A DNA stretch of 64,000 nucleotides from Daucus carota subsp. sativus (lineage: Eukaryota > Streptophyta > Magnoliopsida > Apiales > Apiaceae), in the NCBI RefSeq assembly GCF_001625215.2, contig NC_030384.2, forward strand, positions 44,054,390 through 44,118,389. Direction: 5' to 3'. Positions within the stretch are counted from its first letter, which is position 1. Every line of letters starts with the position of its first letter. Positions 47,906 through 60,803 of this stretch are shown here, piece by piece. A program made the position numbers and the translations under genes. The notes under the pieces were generated by a model. That model was given only the letters and a program-made list of their open reading frames with translations. It searched no databases and was not told where the DNA came from.

Positions 47906-49512
47906 ATGATATCAATGAATGTTTCTATGCCTTCCTTGCTTCCGCTTGTTCTTTTTCTTTTGCTTTCGCAGCTCTCAAAGGCAACTAATGAAGATTTTAT
48001 CCAGTGCCTAGAGCGTCGCTCACAGAACTCTACCTCTGTTTCGCAAGTTATTTACACCCCCGACAACTCGTCTTATGCTTCTGTTTTGCAGTTCTCGATT
48101 CGCAATCTTCGATTTGCATCGCTCCCTGATTCTCAAAAGCCTCTAGTCATTGTTACACCAATAGATGAATCGCAAATCCAAACAGTCATTTTATGCTCTC
48201 GAAGACATGACTTGCGAATCAGAACCCGAAGTGGCGGTCATGATTTCGAAGGTCTGTCATATAGAACCACGAATAATATTTCATTTGTGTTACTTGATAT
48301 GATCAATCTTCGGTCTATTAATGTTGACATCGCCTCCGAAACTGCATGGGTTGAATCTGGTGCAACTGTTGGCGAACTTTATTATGCAATCTCACAAAAA
48401 AGTTCAACGCATGGATTTCCAGCTGGGCTATGGGGAAGCGTTGGAGTTGGTGGACTAATTAGCGGGGGAGGATATGGCACGTTGAGACGAAAGTTTGGTC
48501 TTGCTGCAGACAATGTTATCGATGCTCGTATGGTCGATGTTAATGGAAGAGTTCTTGATAGAACATCGATGGGTGAAGATCTGTTTTGGGCAATTAGAGG
48601 AGGAGGTGGTTCTAGCTTTGGCGTCATTTATTCGTGGAAGATAAAATTAGTTCAAGTTCCTCCAATAGTAACTATTTTCACAGTTGACAAAACGCTAGAG
48701 CAGAATGCAACTGCACTCCTTCATAAGTGGCAATCTGTTGCTCCGAATGTCGATAAGGATCTAGACATTAGAATTCAAGTTAATTGTATACTAAGCAATA
48801 CAAGTGCTCGCGAAGATAAGAAGACAATACGAGTGACATTCGTGTCCTTGTTCCTTGGTAAAATCGATAGTCTGCTCCAACTAATGCAACTAAGCTTCCC
48901 TGAGTTGGGATTGGCTAGAGAACATTGTTCCGAATTGAGCTGGATTCAGTCAACCCTTTTTTTCACTGGCTTCCGACAGGATCTTCTCCTAGTGTCTTGA
49001 CAAACAGAACTCTTGTACCAAAAGTTCCAATCAAAGCAAAATCAAGCTTTGTGAAAGAGCCAATCTCCGAAGAGGGTTTGGAAGGGATATGGGAACTAAT
49101 GTTCTCGCGTGATCCGGAAACAACTATTGTTGTATTGACACCATACGGAGGTAGAATGAGTGAGATATCGGAATCAGAAATTCCATTCCCACACAGAGCT
49201 GGAAACTTGTATATGGTCTACATGGGAGTACTTTGGGCCGGAGACACTCAGCAGGCACTGAACTGGATTAGGAACTTGTACGATTACTTGAATCCATATG
49301 TCTTGAACTCCCCAAGAAGCTCTTATGTGAATTACAATGATCTGGATTTAGGCATGAATAATCTCCAAGGTCACACGAGTTACCAGCAAGCAAGCATATG
49401 GGGTAAAAAGTACTTCAAAGATAACTTTAATAGGCTAGTTCATGTAAAGCTTAATGTCGATCCTAGTAATTTTTTCAGGCACGAACAGAGCATTCCTCCC
49501 ATTCCAATGTAA
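47906..49512 (+). pseudogene. BBE-like FAD-linked oxidase C, frameshifted
   Basis: Close sister of BBE-B along its whole length. It is open from ATG 47906 to about 48972, then needs the +1 frame to continue to the proper stop at 49510-49512. At ...FFTG, base alignment with BBE-B (agcttgccacca versus ggcttccgaca) shows one base missing after ggctt. Unshifted translation hits a stop at 48998-49000 and yields 364 aa without the C-terminal BBE domain. Everything else looks intact: signal peptide, Cys34/Cys97, His112, Trp176 in place of the flavin-linking Cys (AGLWGSV), Tyr190, YVNYNDLDLG and FRHEQSIPP. It keeps the loop that BBE-B lacks. Either a very young pseudogene or a sequencing or assembly error. 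Confidence 0.88.
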
Positions 49513-50144
49513 CAATTTATACCTGCAACATTCACATCTGTACTGTTTTGTTCCCTAATTTATATGTTTTTTACAAGTTAAATTTTTTTATCTTCATCCG
49601 TGTTCTAAAAGACTTACCAATTTGAAGATAATGATCCTCTGGTCGCTGTCTGCTGCTGGCATCACCCAGGGTCTTACACAAGTTTGCGACAACGTAGTTG
49701 GACCGTGAATATGCAAGGCCGGAAGAAAGCAAATGGGCCGGAAGCCCGTCTGGATAAGCCCATTTACGAGAGATCCACGTGATAATGCGATTTCAATTGC
49801 ATTTATGCCTTAAAATCGAACCAAAATGCATTATAAGATACATGGATACATAATTGGGTACATAATTTTGCACAAAATGACTTGACAATTGAGATGAGAA
49901 GTTTTAATTGGTGTTTTTAATACATGTGCAGAGGATCAATCCAATCACAAGTTAACACATACGCATCCTATGAATATTTTTGTACCAAATTCTGTGCATA
50001 TAATATTTTCCTTAATATATATACTTGATTACTAGTCACATAAAATAAAGAGGTTAGCATACTAAAATGACCTAGCACGAGAGTGATGGTTGGATACAAT
50101 ATACACACGTTTAAAATTGAAGTTCAAATATACTGTTTTCCGGT
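49513..50144. other. Region downstream of BBE-C
   Basis: No gene. Contains a short G/C-richer patch (49660-49790) with two similar ggccggaag words. Confidence 0.45.
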
Positions 50145-50376
50145 ACAAGTAGTCAGTCACTCCATTTTCAGTCATACAAAACATGTGATCAATCAAGTCT
50201 GCTCACCGCTTCCTCATTTGCTTGTTTATGTTGAATCTCGTCATAATAAATTGTACTAGCTAGCTACTGCATGCATGCATGTCTAGCTACCTGCTTCGTT
50301 TTTCTTTTTCTTTTTTCTTTTTGTTTATATAATGGATCTTTGTGTTATAATTAGTGATCCAGCCCCTTTATCCGGG
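50145..50376 (+). pseudogene. Relic 3' end of a BBE-D-type gene
   Basis: 50145-50190 aligns closely with the last coding bases of BBE-D (cagtcactccattttcagtc against cagtccctccattttcactc) including the terminal ...ATGTGA stop. The following about 190 bases align with the BBE-D 3' flank (tttgcttg.ttatgttgaatctc, ataataaattgtact, ctagctact, gatctttgtgtta). Upstream of 50145 the similarity is lost, so the body of the gene has been deleted. Confidence 0.75.
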
Positions 50377-51660
50377 CCTGTAACCCTTTTTTTTTTTTTT
50401 TTCACAAGATACTTTCACGTATGATGAATTGTATCAGAATACAATAGCCGCTCCCAGGAGTTCCTTTCGTTCAAGAAAATTTACCATCTAACCCTCGGAC
50501 ATGCAGAGATGACCGGGGACGCTTAGACAATAAAGCTTTAATGTTCGATAAGAAAACACCCATAAAAGGTCCCGCTATCCTTCTTTCTTTCACCTCGCGT
50601 GTCCTGAAAAATACAATACAGATAAAATCATAATAAGTTCATACAGACAATATAATAATAAAACTATATGAAACGAAAAACGAAAAACGAAAAGAGTCCA
50701 CAAACTCATTAAAAGATATGAATATAATATAATTTTTTAAAGAACAAGGAAAGTAATATACAAACTAATATAAATCAAATCATTAAAAAATCTACACCAA
50801 AGAGATAGTGAGATCTCTTTGGTTAGATACATAATAAAATTTTGTCCGAACAAAATAATTGACTATTAATATAAAAAATAGGAAAATATAATTGAAATTG
50901 AAAATTAAAAAACCTAAAATATATCTACTCAAAAATAAAATAAAATCATGACAAGCAAAAGTATCACAATTTCAGCTAATTATCATTATTAACACTATAT
51001 GAATTTAATTTGGTATACACCAATCAACAAATCAACCATTAATGGCGCAATAATACCTCATTAAGGCACAATAAAGCCTCATTTATGGCCCCCATGAATT
51101 AAGGAATTCAGGTACAATGATCAGTAATTATCAAATTTAAACACAACAATATCGTATCAAATTATCTTCTAATTGAAAGACAAAAATTCAAAGTAAACAT
51201 GGAGAGAAAATTCAACTTTCAAAGAATTAATCACTATTCAACATTAAACTAATCTACTTATCTCCTTCTATATATTAAAAGAGGACTAAGGGCAAAATGA
51301 GCAAAAGAAATACCTGTGAAATGACGTACTTACCCTCGATTTACAGACAATTTCAGGAATGCCATCGTCCCTTCGTTTTCTGCTTAGTTTGCAGCAGTTT
51401 CTCCATGTTCTCTGCCAGCTCTTTTATTCGGCTTAGCTGTTCTCTCCTTGCCTGCGATTTATTTGGTGCTGGGTTGCCTCTCTTCAGTTGAGGTTTTCTC
51501 CTGGTTTGGGTTTTGGAGAAAGAGATTCATTTTCTATTTATATATTGATGGTTCCTCGAAAAGACGTGGCGGGCATAGTTTTTTTCACAGTAAAAATCAT
51601 TTTTTTTTCAAATTGTTGGTTGCTTTTCTCAAGTCAAGACTGGGATTTGTTCGCATAGCT
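50377..51660. other. AT-rich intergenic region
   Basis: A poly-T run at about 50388-50402. No gene; the frames at 51297-51600 have no recognisable product and may include the 5' leader of the next candidate gene. Confidence 0.45.
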
Positions 51661-52399
51661 ATGGAGAAGATATGTGATACAGTGCCAGATTGTGGCTTTG
51701 GTCAGGTATACATTAATTCTATAGGAGCTTATTTATGAACTCCACATTTTTATCCTGTCTTCTCATCTCAGTCTGCACTATCAAATTGTAATAGTTCATG
51801 ATTGTCAAAGAGACATCTGTTATATGGTGTTCACCTTCCTATTCAGTTCTACATTCATCGTTTCTAAAATCTGTATCACAAATTGTTTCAGACTGAAATC
51901 AATAAATGGTGGAAGCCTAATGCCGATTTGATCCTGCAAATTGGTAGAGCAATAAGGGTTGCGCCTATCATCTTCCGGGGAATCTGTGGGTATGTTTAGG
52001 CTTATGGTTCCAAAATCCTGTTAATTTTGGAAGATTTAATTTGCATTATATCTAGTGATGTATTCTCTTTTTCAGGAAATTAAATATCACTATAACAAGG
52101 CATTGTCACATTTGATAGATGTGGTGCATTTGGTAAAAGAATTCATTAAGTAATGAAAATATTTGCTTTTTTATAAAAAGATTTGAAAATCTTGGTAGAT
52201 TTCCCAGGGATTGAAATGAGATATGGTGACCAATAAATTTCAAAAAGGTTACATTTTTTTCCTGGAAATTACTGAAGGTAATTTATTTATGTTACTTCCT
52301 TGTGTTGTGACATTTGTCATTGTAGAAATGGGGTGGCCATCGGAGAGCAAGTAGATTCAGTCAAGTCTATTCAATTCAGACAGTTTATCACTCAGACCG

Positions 52400-52437
<38 letters not shown>

Positions 52438-53588
52438 TCCCTCTCTCTCTCCCTGCATATTTATGTTTTTTGTACAGAATCTTAAATCTCTCTGTCAAGC
52501 TTGGAAAAGATAAAGTTTTGGACGTTGACAAGTAATCCTTTTTACGAAAAGGAGATCTATTTATATTTTTCAGCGTCTTGATTTTGCAATTACAGAATGT
52601 CCTCCATTCTTTTATAAGGCTTAGTTTAAAGTTCAGGGGTTTTAGCCTTTTGTTAATTTGTCTAGAACAAAAGGTGTACATTAATTTATTTATATTTTAA
52701 ATAAATTCATCGTACTAATTTTGTTTTACTAGTGGTGGGGGAGTAATCAATCTCGCATTTTTTTATCTACATGCATGATTGTTACATCGACACTAATTTT
52801 ATGGAAAGGATTGATGTGTGTAACTGGTAGCGAGTCACCTGTAGTTGTGGTCTTTCAGGAAGCATGGAGCCTCGCTTTAAGAGAGTATGTGCCTTAATCA
52901 AATATTTGCCTTTTAATTTTGACGTAACTGATATATCTAGGAGCATATGTCATTTCATTTTAGAATCATTTCAATGTTTATCTTTTTTAAATCACCTTTT
53001 CTATTGTTTGCAGTCAAATGCGGTCACCTACGATGAAGGTTGTGCTCCTAAATTACAGGACAAACTGTACTTGGGAGATGCAATTTCTGAGTTCCCAGCA
53101 GTATGTATATTCTATGTCTTAGAAGTTCACATTAAAAAAATTGGCAGATCAATTTATTGCTTATGTATGTCATCTCATTTCCCTGTATTCTGTAGGTGGA
53201 CAATAATGAACCCCGTGACGAGATGCCTTATGGAACTGATCCAAAAACCGAGTTTCAGAAGTTCATCAGATTAAGGGAAGAAATAATCCAAGTAATAATA
53301 AGCATATGATATATCTTTCTGACAATTTGTGTTGGTTTGCATTTTAAGCCTTTCTTTATTATCTATTTAATTGAACTCCCAGTCCTTTTAAATGATTGGC
53401 GTCAATAATTTTATGATGGAATTGTGGATTACTTATGTATGAATTCATCCCGGGTAAATTATTATAATGGCTTTGCTACAGAGTAGCGGCAATGGTGTGC
53501 ACCGGTGACTGCAATCCAGTGCCTATTGATAAAATTAGAAAACCAAGTTCAGGGGAAGATACATACTGGAAGGGAAACAAACTTCCTG
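51661..53588 (+). CDS. Unrecognised multi-exon gene (partial, about 176 codons seen)
   Basis: I do not recognise the protein. Seven blocks join with canonical splice sites and matching phases: 51661-51705, 51892-51989, 52326-52399, 52859-52884, 53014-53100, 53196-53291 and 53487-53588. The chain starts [15 protein letters not shown], contains [19 protein letters not shown] and [19 protein letters not shown], and ends [12 protein letters not shown]-like. It is soluble-looking with no signal peptide or membrane segment. The third exon's donor (CCG|GTCATC) is weak. No final exon with a stop could be fixed downstream; a short block at about 54416-54460 (DVMYLAEEAG) after a good acceptor is a possibility. 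The last exon is part of a duplicated segment, whose second copy carries a stop. It may be an intact gene with more 3' exons, or a truncated duplicate. Confidence 0.45.
52403..52453. repeat. (CT)n microsatellite
   Basis: About 25 CT units with a few interruptions, directly after the third exon's proposed donor. Confidence 0.9.
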
Positions 53589-53805
53589 GTAATTATACTT
53601 TTTCAGTCAAAATTACTTTGATAAGGTAGAACCTATTATCTTTCTCATTAAAGTAAAGAGACTTGATGCATAAGGTGTCCCCATTCAAGTCTAAGCTTTT
53701 AAATCTCCCACCAACTTATTTATAAGTTGTATCACACTCTGTATAGTTTTTGAGAAGGAAACGCATTAAAATTTCATAATTATATATTGCGATCCACGTT
53801 TAGTC
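53374..53805. repeat. Direct repeat, copy 1 (includes an exon)
   Basis: About 430 bp from aactcccagtc to gatccacgtttagtc, matching 55216-55641 closely by eye with small indels. Contains the exon 53487-53588. Confidence 0.85.
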
Positions 53806-55215
53806 TGCTTTATTTGAGTCAAATACTGTGTTAAAATTAGATAAGTCTTGGAAGTGTCCTTCTCAGGAACAAAATCATAACACATGTGTCAAGACTTTTT
53901 GAAGCCCTTGCTCTGGTAACTTTTTAAACTGACTATATGAAAGTATAAGTTTTATCAGTACCCGGTAAGTTATATATTTTTTCGAACTCTAGAAACAGGT
54001 TCTGCAAATTGTTGCATTTTGATAAAAGCCCTGATACTTGTGTAATATCTTATCTGTAGGAAGTAGTAATGACATTATAATTTGAACAGTTTTGGTGTGT
54101 ATGTTGATGGTCTTCTATGAGCTCGATGATTGTTTTAGACTTTTTTTTAAGTGGCCAAACTTATATACTCAGATAGTTTCATCTTTACCATAGCATCTTG
54201 TGTTCTCACGTAGGTGTGTATTCATGGTCTTGGCTGAACTGGAAACTCATGACACGAAGGCCTAAAATGATATTCTCCCAAGATTATGCAAAATATATAA
54301 CATATCATACATCTCATGTCTTGATCTTTTCTTTTACATTTTAATGGTGATAAGACAATATTAATAATATAATTTGATGTACTTGGTCACTAAGGATGCA
54401 AATTCAAATTCCAGGATGTTATGTATCTTGCTGAAGAAGCAGGAGAAACCCAATGTTGTTATAATTTGAATATTGTAATTTGAATAATGAGTATAGAACA
54501 AAGAATACTTGATCTTCTATCAGGTTTTGCAAATAACTTGCATTTGGCTACAGAAAGAAATGCATCAAATTAGAAAATCTAGAAATTGTCCTTGCTCTCA
54601 GCCACGGAACCAAATGCATGTCATATGGTTCAGGTTGAGCTGGGGATATGATTACACACCCACATCAGAATACAAGATCCTATAGTAAATATATTCTTTA
54701 AAGATATAAATCTTAACCAAGCTTGCATATAAAAAATTGCAGACGGTACATTTCATGTCTTAATTTTATCTTTTATATTCTATTAAGGTAGTGGAGCTTT
54801 TTTTTATAATATAAATTGATTGATACCTATTTTAAATATATGCGATATTGTCCTTGATTGGCTAATCGGGCCAATTTATTGTTGATTATTGTATGTTTGT
54901 GTGTACTGCTTGCATCTTATTCATAGTAATATAAAATTAAATGATGCCAACAGTTGGTTAGAACAATGTGCAAGTCATTTAGAGCTCCAATAGCACTGAC
55001 ATAATATTTGTATTATTAGTTTTCTTAACCCTAGAAAGAAAAGATGTTTTTGAGTTGAGGTAAATGTTAGGCTCTCTCAATAAATTTTGGCGGGATGAGT
55101 TTAAGTCATATAATTGGGTTTTGTTACTTACAATGCCTGAGCTATTAGCTAAGCAAACTGTCATCCACAGGAAAGACAGGAATGCAAAAAGTATTTTCAT
55201 CCATTCAACACCCTA
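53806..55215. other. Spacer between the two repeat copies
   Basis: AT-rich. A minus-strand frame at 54979-55200 begins with a signal-peptide-like MKILFAFLSFLWMTVCLANS but has no further recognisable content and is short; I do not call it. Confidence 0.4.
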
Positions 55216-55641
55216 AACTCCCAGTCTTTTAAATGATTGACATCAATAAATTTATGACGGAATTGTGAATTATGTATATATGAATATATCACAATTAAAA
55301 TATTATAAGGGCTTTGCTACAGAGTAGCGGCAATGGTGTGCACCAGTGACTCTAATCCAATGCTTAATGATAAAATTAGGAAACCAAGTTTAGGGGAAGA
55401 TCCTAGACGGGAAAGAAACTCCCTGGTAATTATACTTTTTCAACAAAAAATACTTTGATAAGGTAGAACCTCTTATTTTTCTCATTAAAATAAAAAGCCG
55501 TGATGCATAAGGTGTCTCCATTTAAGTATAAGTTTTTACATCTCCCACCAACTTATTTATAAGTTGTATCACACTCTGTATAATTTTTGAGAAGTAAACG
55601 TAGAAAAATTCATAACTATATATTGTGATCCACGTTTAGTC
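55216..55641. repeat. Direct repeat, copy 2 (degenerate exon)
   Basis: Same segment as 53374-53805. In the exon reading frame (CGG CAA TGG ...) this copy meets a TAG at the GTT CAG equivalent, and it has a deletion before the donor, so its exon is dead. Confidence 0.85.
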
Positions 55642-57128
55642 CCGATAAGGCATCAATTTTAGTAGAATTTCTAAATATGATTGCAGCTGTTGTGAGGTAA
55701 TACAAAATCTGAGAGTTGTGTAAGGTTATTGAACATGTAATTCTTCATTAACTTCATGATTTTATTAAAGAGTTTTCAGTATATGAACGACAACTTCCTC
55801 GACCATGTTAATTGATCCCCTTCATAAATTGCCTCATTAAATTGTTGGTGTTATCGTGTTTTATCAATGCCTGTTGTTTGATAAATTATGTGTACTTGAT
55901 TGCCAGGATCAAAACACAATCAAGAAGAAACCGGACACCTGTAAAACAAGTCGGTTAATATATATGTTACATGAATTCTTTCAACAAATGAAGGAAGAAC
56001 ACCATCGATGATTCTGACACTCAAGTCAGACGACAATCTCTTTTTAGATCTTTTTATCAGAGTAACTTGTAGAGAAAACGGACTTTGATCTGCTGGATAT
56101 GCCGAAAGATTGATTAATGGTGAACCACAGGAGGTGCTATTGGGATGGGAAGTGCAGAGGGACATGTAAATGCACATAAGAAGAATGACAAAATGAGAAA
56201 TGTGTGGTAAATTAGATGAAGATAGAGACCAGATTAGAGGGGGAGCCTGATATTTTCACTCCTTTAGTGAATGATCTCATTGTTAGTTTTGGAAGAAGTC
56301 GCTTAACCATACATTTTGTTTTTGTCAGAATCAAATAATATTGACCGCTTAAAAAGTGTTTCCTCTTGTATGGGGTTGCAAATTCCAGAGTATCCACAGT
56401 AGTTATAACTGCAGGATGTAGGCCTATACGATGATTTCATATATGTTTACTCTTCTTGCGCTTAAGATCTCTCATTCAGGATGTGGATCCACTTAAGAAT
56501 ATATTCAGGCCTATAGATGTATATTCTTAGTAGCTCATGATGGTCCTGCATGAAAATATATTTTGCATGACAATATATCGAGTGCTTTACAAATCACAAG
56601 TATGACTTATTTCATGCAATACGTGCCATTATTAAGAATATACATGCTATAACACTGAACAAAATCAGTTAAAGGAATTTCCGCTCAAAATGTAGTATGT
56701 CATGTTGTCCTGTATTCACAGTTACCTTCTTTTTCTTTCAGATCTTTGTGCATTTCCAGGTAAAATAAACTCTATTTTTTTTTTCCAAACGAACTCGGGG
56801 AAGGACATTAAATAAAATTTAGAATAAAACAACTTCTTGGGAAGGACATTAAATAAAATTTAGAATAAAACAACTTCTTGGCAGAGTGCTTTAGCCGCAC
56901 CTTTAGCACCGGCATGTTATCCTAATTTTATGGGAGCAACTCTAATTTGATAAAAACAAAATTAAAATTTTTTTTGTTAAAGTTGATATTATTTACCATC
57001 ATTTTTATGATATTTTGAACGTTATTTGTTAAAATTATGATAGAGGTAGACAACACTCTATAAATTTATTTATTAATTATAATCTATTTCAAATATATAT
57101 CATTGTAAAAATTGAGTTATAATAGGGG
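55642..57128. other. Intergenic region
   Basis: No gene supported. The open frame at 55920-56177 (minus) has no domain. A 41-bp perfect tandem duplication lies at 56800-56881 (listed separately). Confidence 0.45.
56800..56881. repeat. 41-bp perfect tandem duplication
   Basis: gaaggacattaaataaaatt and the following 21 bases occur at 56800-56840 and again at 56841-56881. Confidence 0.95.
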
Positions 57129-57157
57129 CCCGTGCTTTGCACGGGCTTTTACGCTAG
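57129..57157 (+). mobile_element. Helitron 3' terminus
   Basis: Perfect 7-bp hairpin CCCGTGC-TTT-GCACGGG (57129-57145), then CTTTTACG and CTAG (57154-57157), followed by T. This is the standard plant Helitron end. Its 5' end upstream was not located. Confidence 0.75.
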
Positions 57158-59455
57158 TTTATATAATAGCCCAACACGTTCGTGTCAAACCTCCCTCCTG
57201 AGCAAATAAATTACCTAGCTCCGAACTCAAGCCTAACTCCGAACATAACTCCTCCTCATACATATAAAAAAAATGTTATTTATGAGACTTGAACCCAAGC
57301 CATCTTCATTACAATTACACCACTCAAACCACTTGAGCTACACATGCAATTAATCTTTTTATTAAAAAGCATTAAACTCATACATTAAAACTGTTGTATT
57401 TATATTCTTTTCGATATTTATTTATTTGAGTTAAGTTATTATTTCAAGGTAAGTCTCATATGTTTTTTACATGATAGATTAATATCCATAAATTAATTAC
57501 TTATGTAATAAATTTAAATTTGAGAAAGAATTTGAACAATTGGGCTCGAGCCATGTTTCAGATTTCAAAAAATGGATATAATTCATATTTGAATAAAATT
57601 GGACGAATTCAAATCTAACTTAATACTTTAAACGAGTACCGATACAATATAGAGAAATTTAATTCATGAATGTGAGAAATAAGCACAAAAACTAAGATTT
57701 CGGTGAGCGTCTTTGAAAGGAAAAATTGACGGACTTTCAACATGGACTATGTCATATTTTTTTTTTAATTATAAAAGGCGACTTATAAAGAGATTACAAT
57801 ATTTTGAAGAACATGAAATAAGATAACTGAAAGAATATTTTTATTTAGATTACATTTTATTTTAAACTTATGAATTCAGAATTCGACGTGTAACCAAATC
57901 TTTCTAATTTTTTTTTTTTTTATGGATATAAGAATAGTGACAAAGACATCAAATTTGGTGTTAGAAAATATGTCTAAATGATGTGATTTTGGTGATATAT
58001 GAATTTGAAATATTATAACTTGTGATACAAAGGTGAATTTAGGGAAATTCTATGTTGTTAATCAAAAGTCAACCAAATAATAATAAAACGTGTTCACGAG
58101 ACCTACTAAAAAGAATTGAGTTATAAATTTTACTTGCTTAAAATAAAATAACACAGAGAAATAAGTTATATATATATATTAAAGTCTTAAAATTATAATT
58201 TTAATATGCCATCCATCAATGTATAACATACGAGTTAAATAAAATGATTCAAACTATAATTAAATTAATTAATCATTTACAAATTAAACTAATAAAATAT
58301 AATTAATTCTGAAATGGATAATCCGACGCGATAAGGTGAAAACTAATATCTGATTAAACGGGAATAGAACAAGAATAGTTTTTCATAATCCAGAATATCG
58401 AACACCTGATTTGATATACTACATTACTCACCCCTAAGAAATAAGAGTATCAAAATATTTAAAAATGTGAGTTTGCACAAAACTAAAAAAGTAACTATAC
58501 GACTAATTAAACTAAAAATTTCTTATTTTTATGAACTTCATGGTGCCTAACTGACATCTACTCTATTTTTGCTATTTGAGATCTGGTTTATAACAATTAC
58601 ATGAAAAATCATTAAAAGTCTTAATCAATAAGCTCAGAAAACTAATGATAAAAAATTAATATTTTATAACAAGACAATATTATAACACGCGGTATCAAAG
58701 TAATAATCATCTAATATTTTAAATTAACAAAAAAATATATAAGACATTGAAGTACTATATAATTGATATGAAAATTAAAAGGGTAAGCTACATCAAACGT
58801 GCCGAAATTTTTCGGGTACAATTATAAGGTTAGTAGTTCAATTGATGCTTTTATAATAAAGTAAGGTAGGGTCTTTTACATACAATATATGTTTCAATTA
58901 TTATTTACACAAGGTGTGTGCAACATATGATATAAAAGAATGTGTTGATGGTCTGTCTATCATATATCACTTAACTATTACACAAACGTGCGCTCAAAAA
59001 AAGAGAAATAAATATAAAACAACGCGGACCACACATCTTCATCTAATCATGATTTAGGATATCGTAATTCACATATCAAGAACAAGTTTTCATATTGGAT
59101 GGAATAATTTAATAATTTTTAACAATAAATTACAAATCTTTTTAATGAGGTATATAATATATTTAAATTCTAAAAGTTTCAGGATTAATTTCGAATATAA
59201 TTTTGAACATGTAGATAATATGATAGTGGCCTCTATATCCTAACGAATTAGAATATAGAAAAATCAGTTCAAATGTTGTTTTTGATCCATAATTTTTTAT
59301 AAATATAGTACATATTATTACTATATATCAATGCTATTAGATTGCAAATGTTACATTTCATATTTACATATTCTGTTAAAAAAAGACGTAATAGTTATGC
59401 TCGAAATAATATGATGTCACACGAATATTATTTAAAACACAACAAAAACTAGAAT
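57158..59455. other. AT-rich, probably Helitron body
   Basis: No gene. Bounded on the right by a Helitron 3' terminus of the same family as the one at 57129-57157, so part or all may be Helitron sequence. The left end was not identified. Confidence 0.4.
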
Positions 59456-59484
59456 CCCGTGCCTCGCACGGGCTTTTATGCTAG
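59456..59484 (+). mobile_element. Helitron 3' terminus, same family
   Basis: Hairpin CCCGTGC-CTC-GCACGGG (59456-59472), CTTTTATG, CTAG (59481-59484), followed by T. Only loop and one spacer base differ from the terminus at 57129-57157. Confidence 0.75.
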
Positions 59485-60000
59485 TATAATGATTAAACAA
59501 CAACGCCGGTGTTCACTGTAGCAATTTAAAAACAACACTGCTTACTTCAAGGTCAGAACTTATGTAAACATCATACACACAGACGCATAACAAGGGACTC
59601 ATAACAAGTTTTAGAAGTATTCATGATCAAAAAATTCAGATTTGAGTGTAATTTCATATAATGTTGAATCTCATATAATGTAATTTCTCATGTTCTGAAA
59701 TTATACTCGCAATCCTCTTTTCAATCTTGGCAAACACCGGAACAGATTTTCGAACCTAATGAAAACTTTTTGTTCAATCTCTGCATAGAATTGTTAACAC
59801 GATAGTGCCCCACAAAAATTATTGCATTATGCTCGCTAAACTTGTAATAATGTATAAGGTACATTTTCGTTTTCCGCCATGCACGTTTATATATGACCTA
59901 GTAGTCTAGTACAGTAGAATCCAAAAAAAAAAAAACAGATGTGATAAGTAGATCCCAAGAAGATAAAAATATATATATAAATACAAATATTTTGACAACG

Positions 60001-60180
60001 AATCACTGTGACGTTGTTTGTTTACCTGCTCTATGTATAGAATTGAAACTGCCCCAGCATCACTACGTCCTACACGTCATTGAAATTAAGCACTGATAAT
60101 ATTAATTATAATTTTCTTTGGGATGGCTTCTTAATTTATTTCAGCTTCTGTATTGCATTATTGCAAGTCTTGTGGGTGAT
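60001..60180. repeat. Diverged repeat left of BBE-D
   Basis: Shares ordered blocks with 62879-63055 (gtttacctgctcta, cctacacgtcattgaaat, tattaatt...ctttggg, tttcagctt.t.tattgc), indicating an old duplication that brackets BBE-D. Confidence 0.6.
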
Positions 60181-60736
60181 TTTTTTTTTGAACTCCAGCA
60201 AAAAAAAACACACTCTTCTCTATTCTTCTCTGGTTTTAATTTGTGAAATATAATAATTTCACAAAACAAAATGTATTTAAGCTTTTCAGAATTATTCTGA
60301 TACGGTTTTTCATCAAAAAAAAGAGAGAGAAGATTTCAAATGAAAAGCTAAACTGCATATATAATATATATTACTCGTGAGTAAATTCGAAACTAGAAAC
60401 GCATAAAATTTACCTAATCGCCTATCTCACAACTATCCTTTTCGATTTGAAGCTAGAGACTGTTAACAGCTTAATCATATACTTACATTATGGATAAAAC
60501 AACTCAGTACAGTACCGCACACATATTATACTTAATTTCAAATTATGTATATCAACTTTAATATCATGTACGATAGCAAGCAATAATATCTCAGTGACTT
60601 GCCCTTTTGAATAAACAAAGACTTGTAAACTAGTACAGTGCCCTAAAATATATGTAGCGCCTGCCAACGAGAATCATGTGCGAAAAATAATTGAATACCT
60701 AGACATTATTGATCTTCTCTTCCGCAATGAAAACCC

Positions 60737-60744
60737 TATAAATA
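60737..60744 (+). promoter_or_regulatory. TATA box of BBE-D
   Basis: Perfect TATAAATA within a small ccctataaataggg palindrome, 60 nt before the ATG. Confidence 0.75.
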
Positions 60745-60803
60745 GGGTATCTTCCTCAGTATAATAAAACACACAAGCAGCTCAGTGACTAACAAACACA
60801 GTC

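Noticed and set aside
54979-55200. Small secreted protein on the minus strand
   Set aside because: A signal-peptide-like start only; AT-rich composition, no homology, no promoter or splice support.
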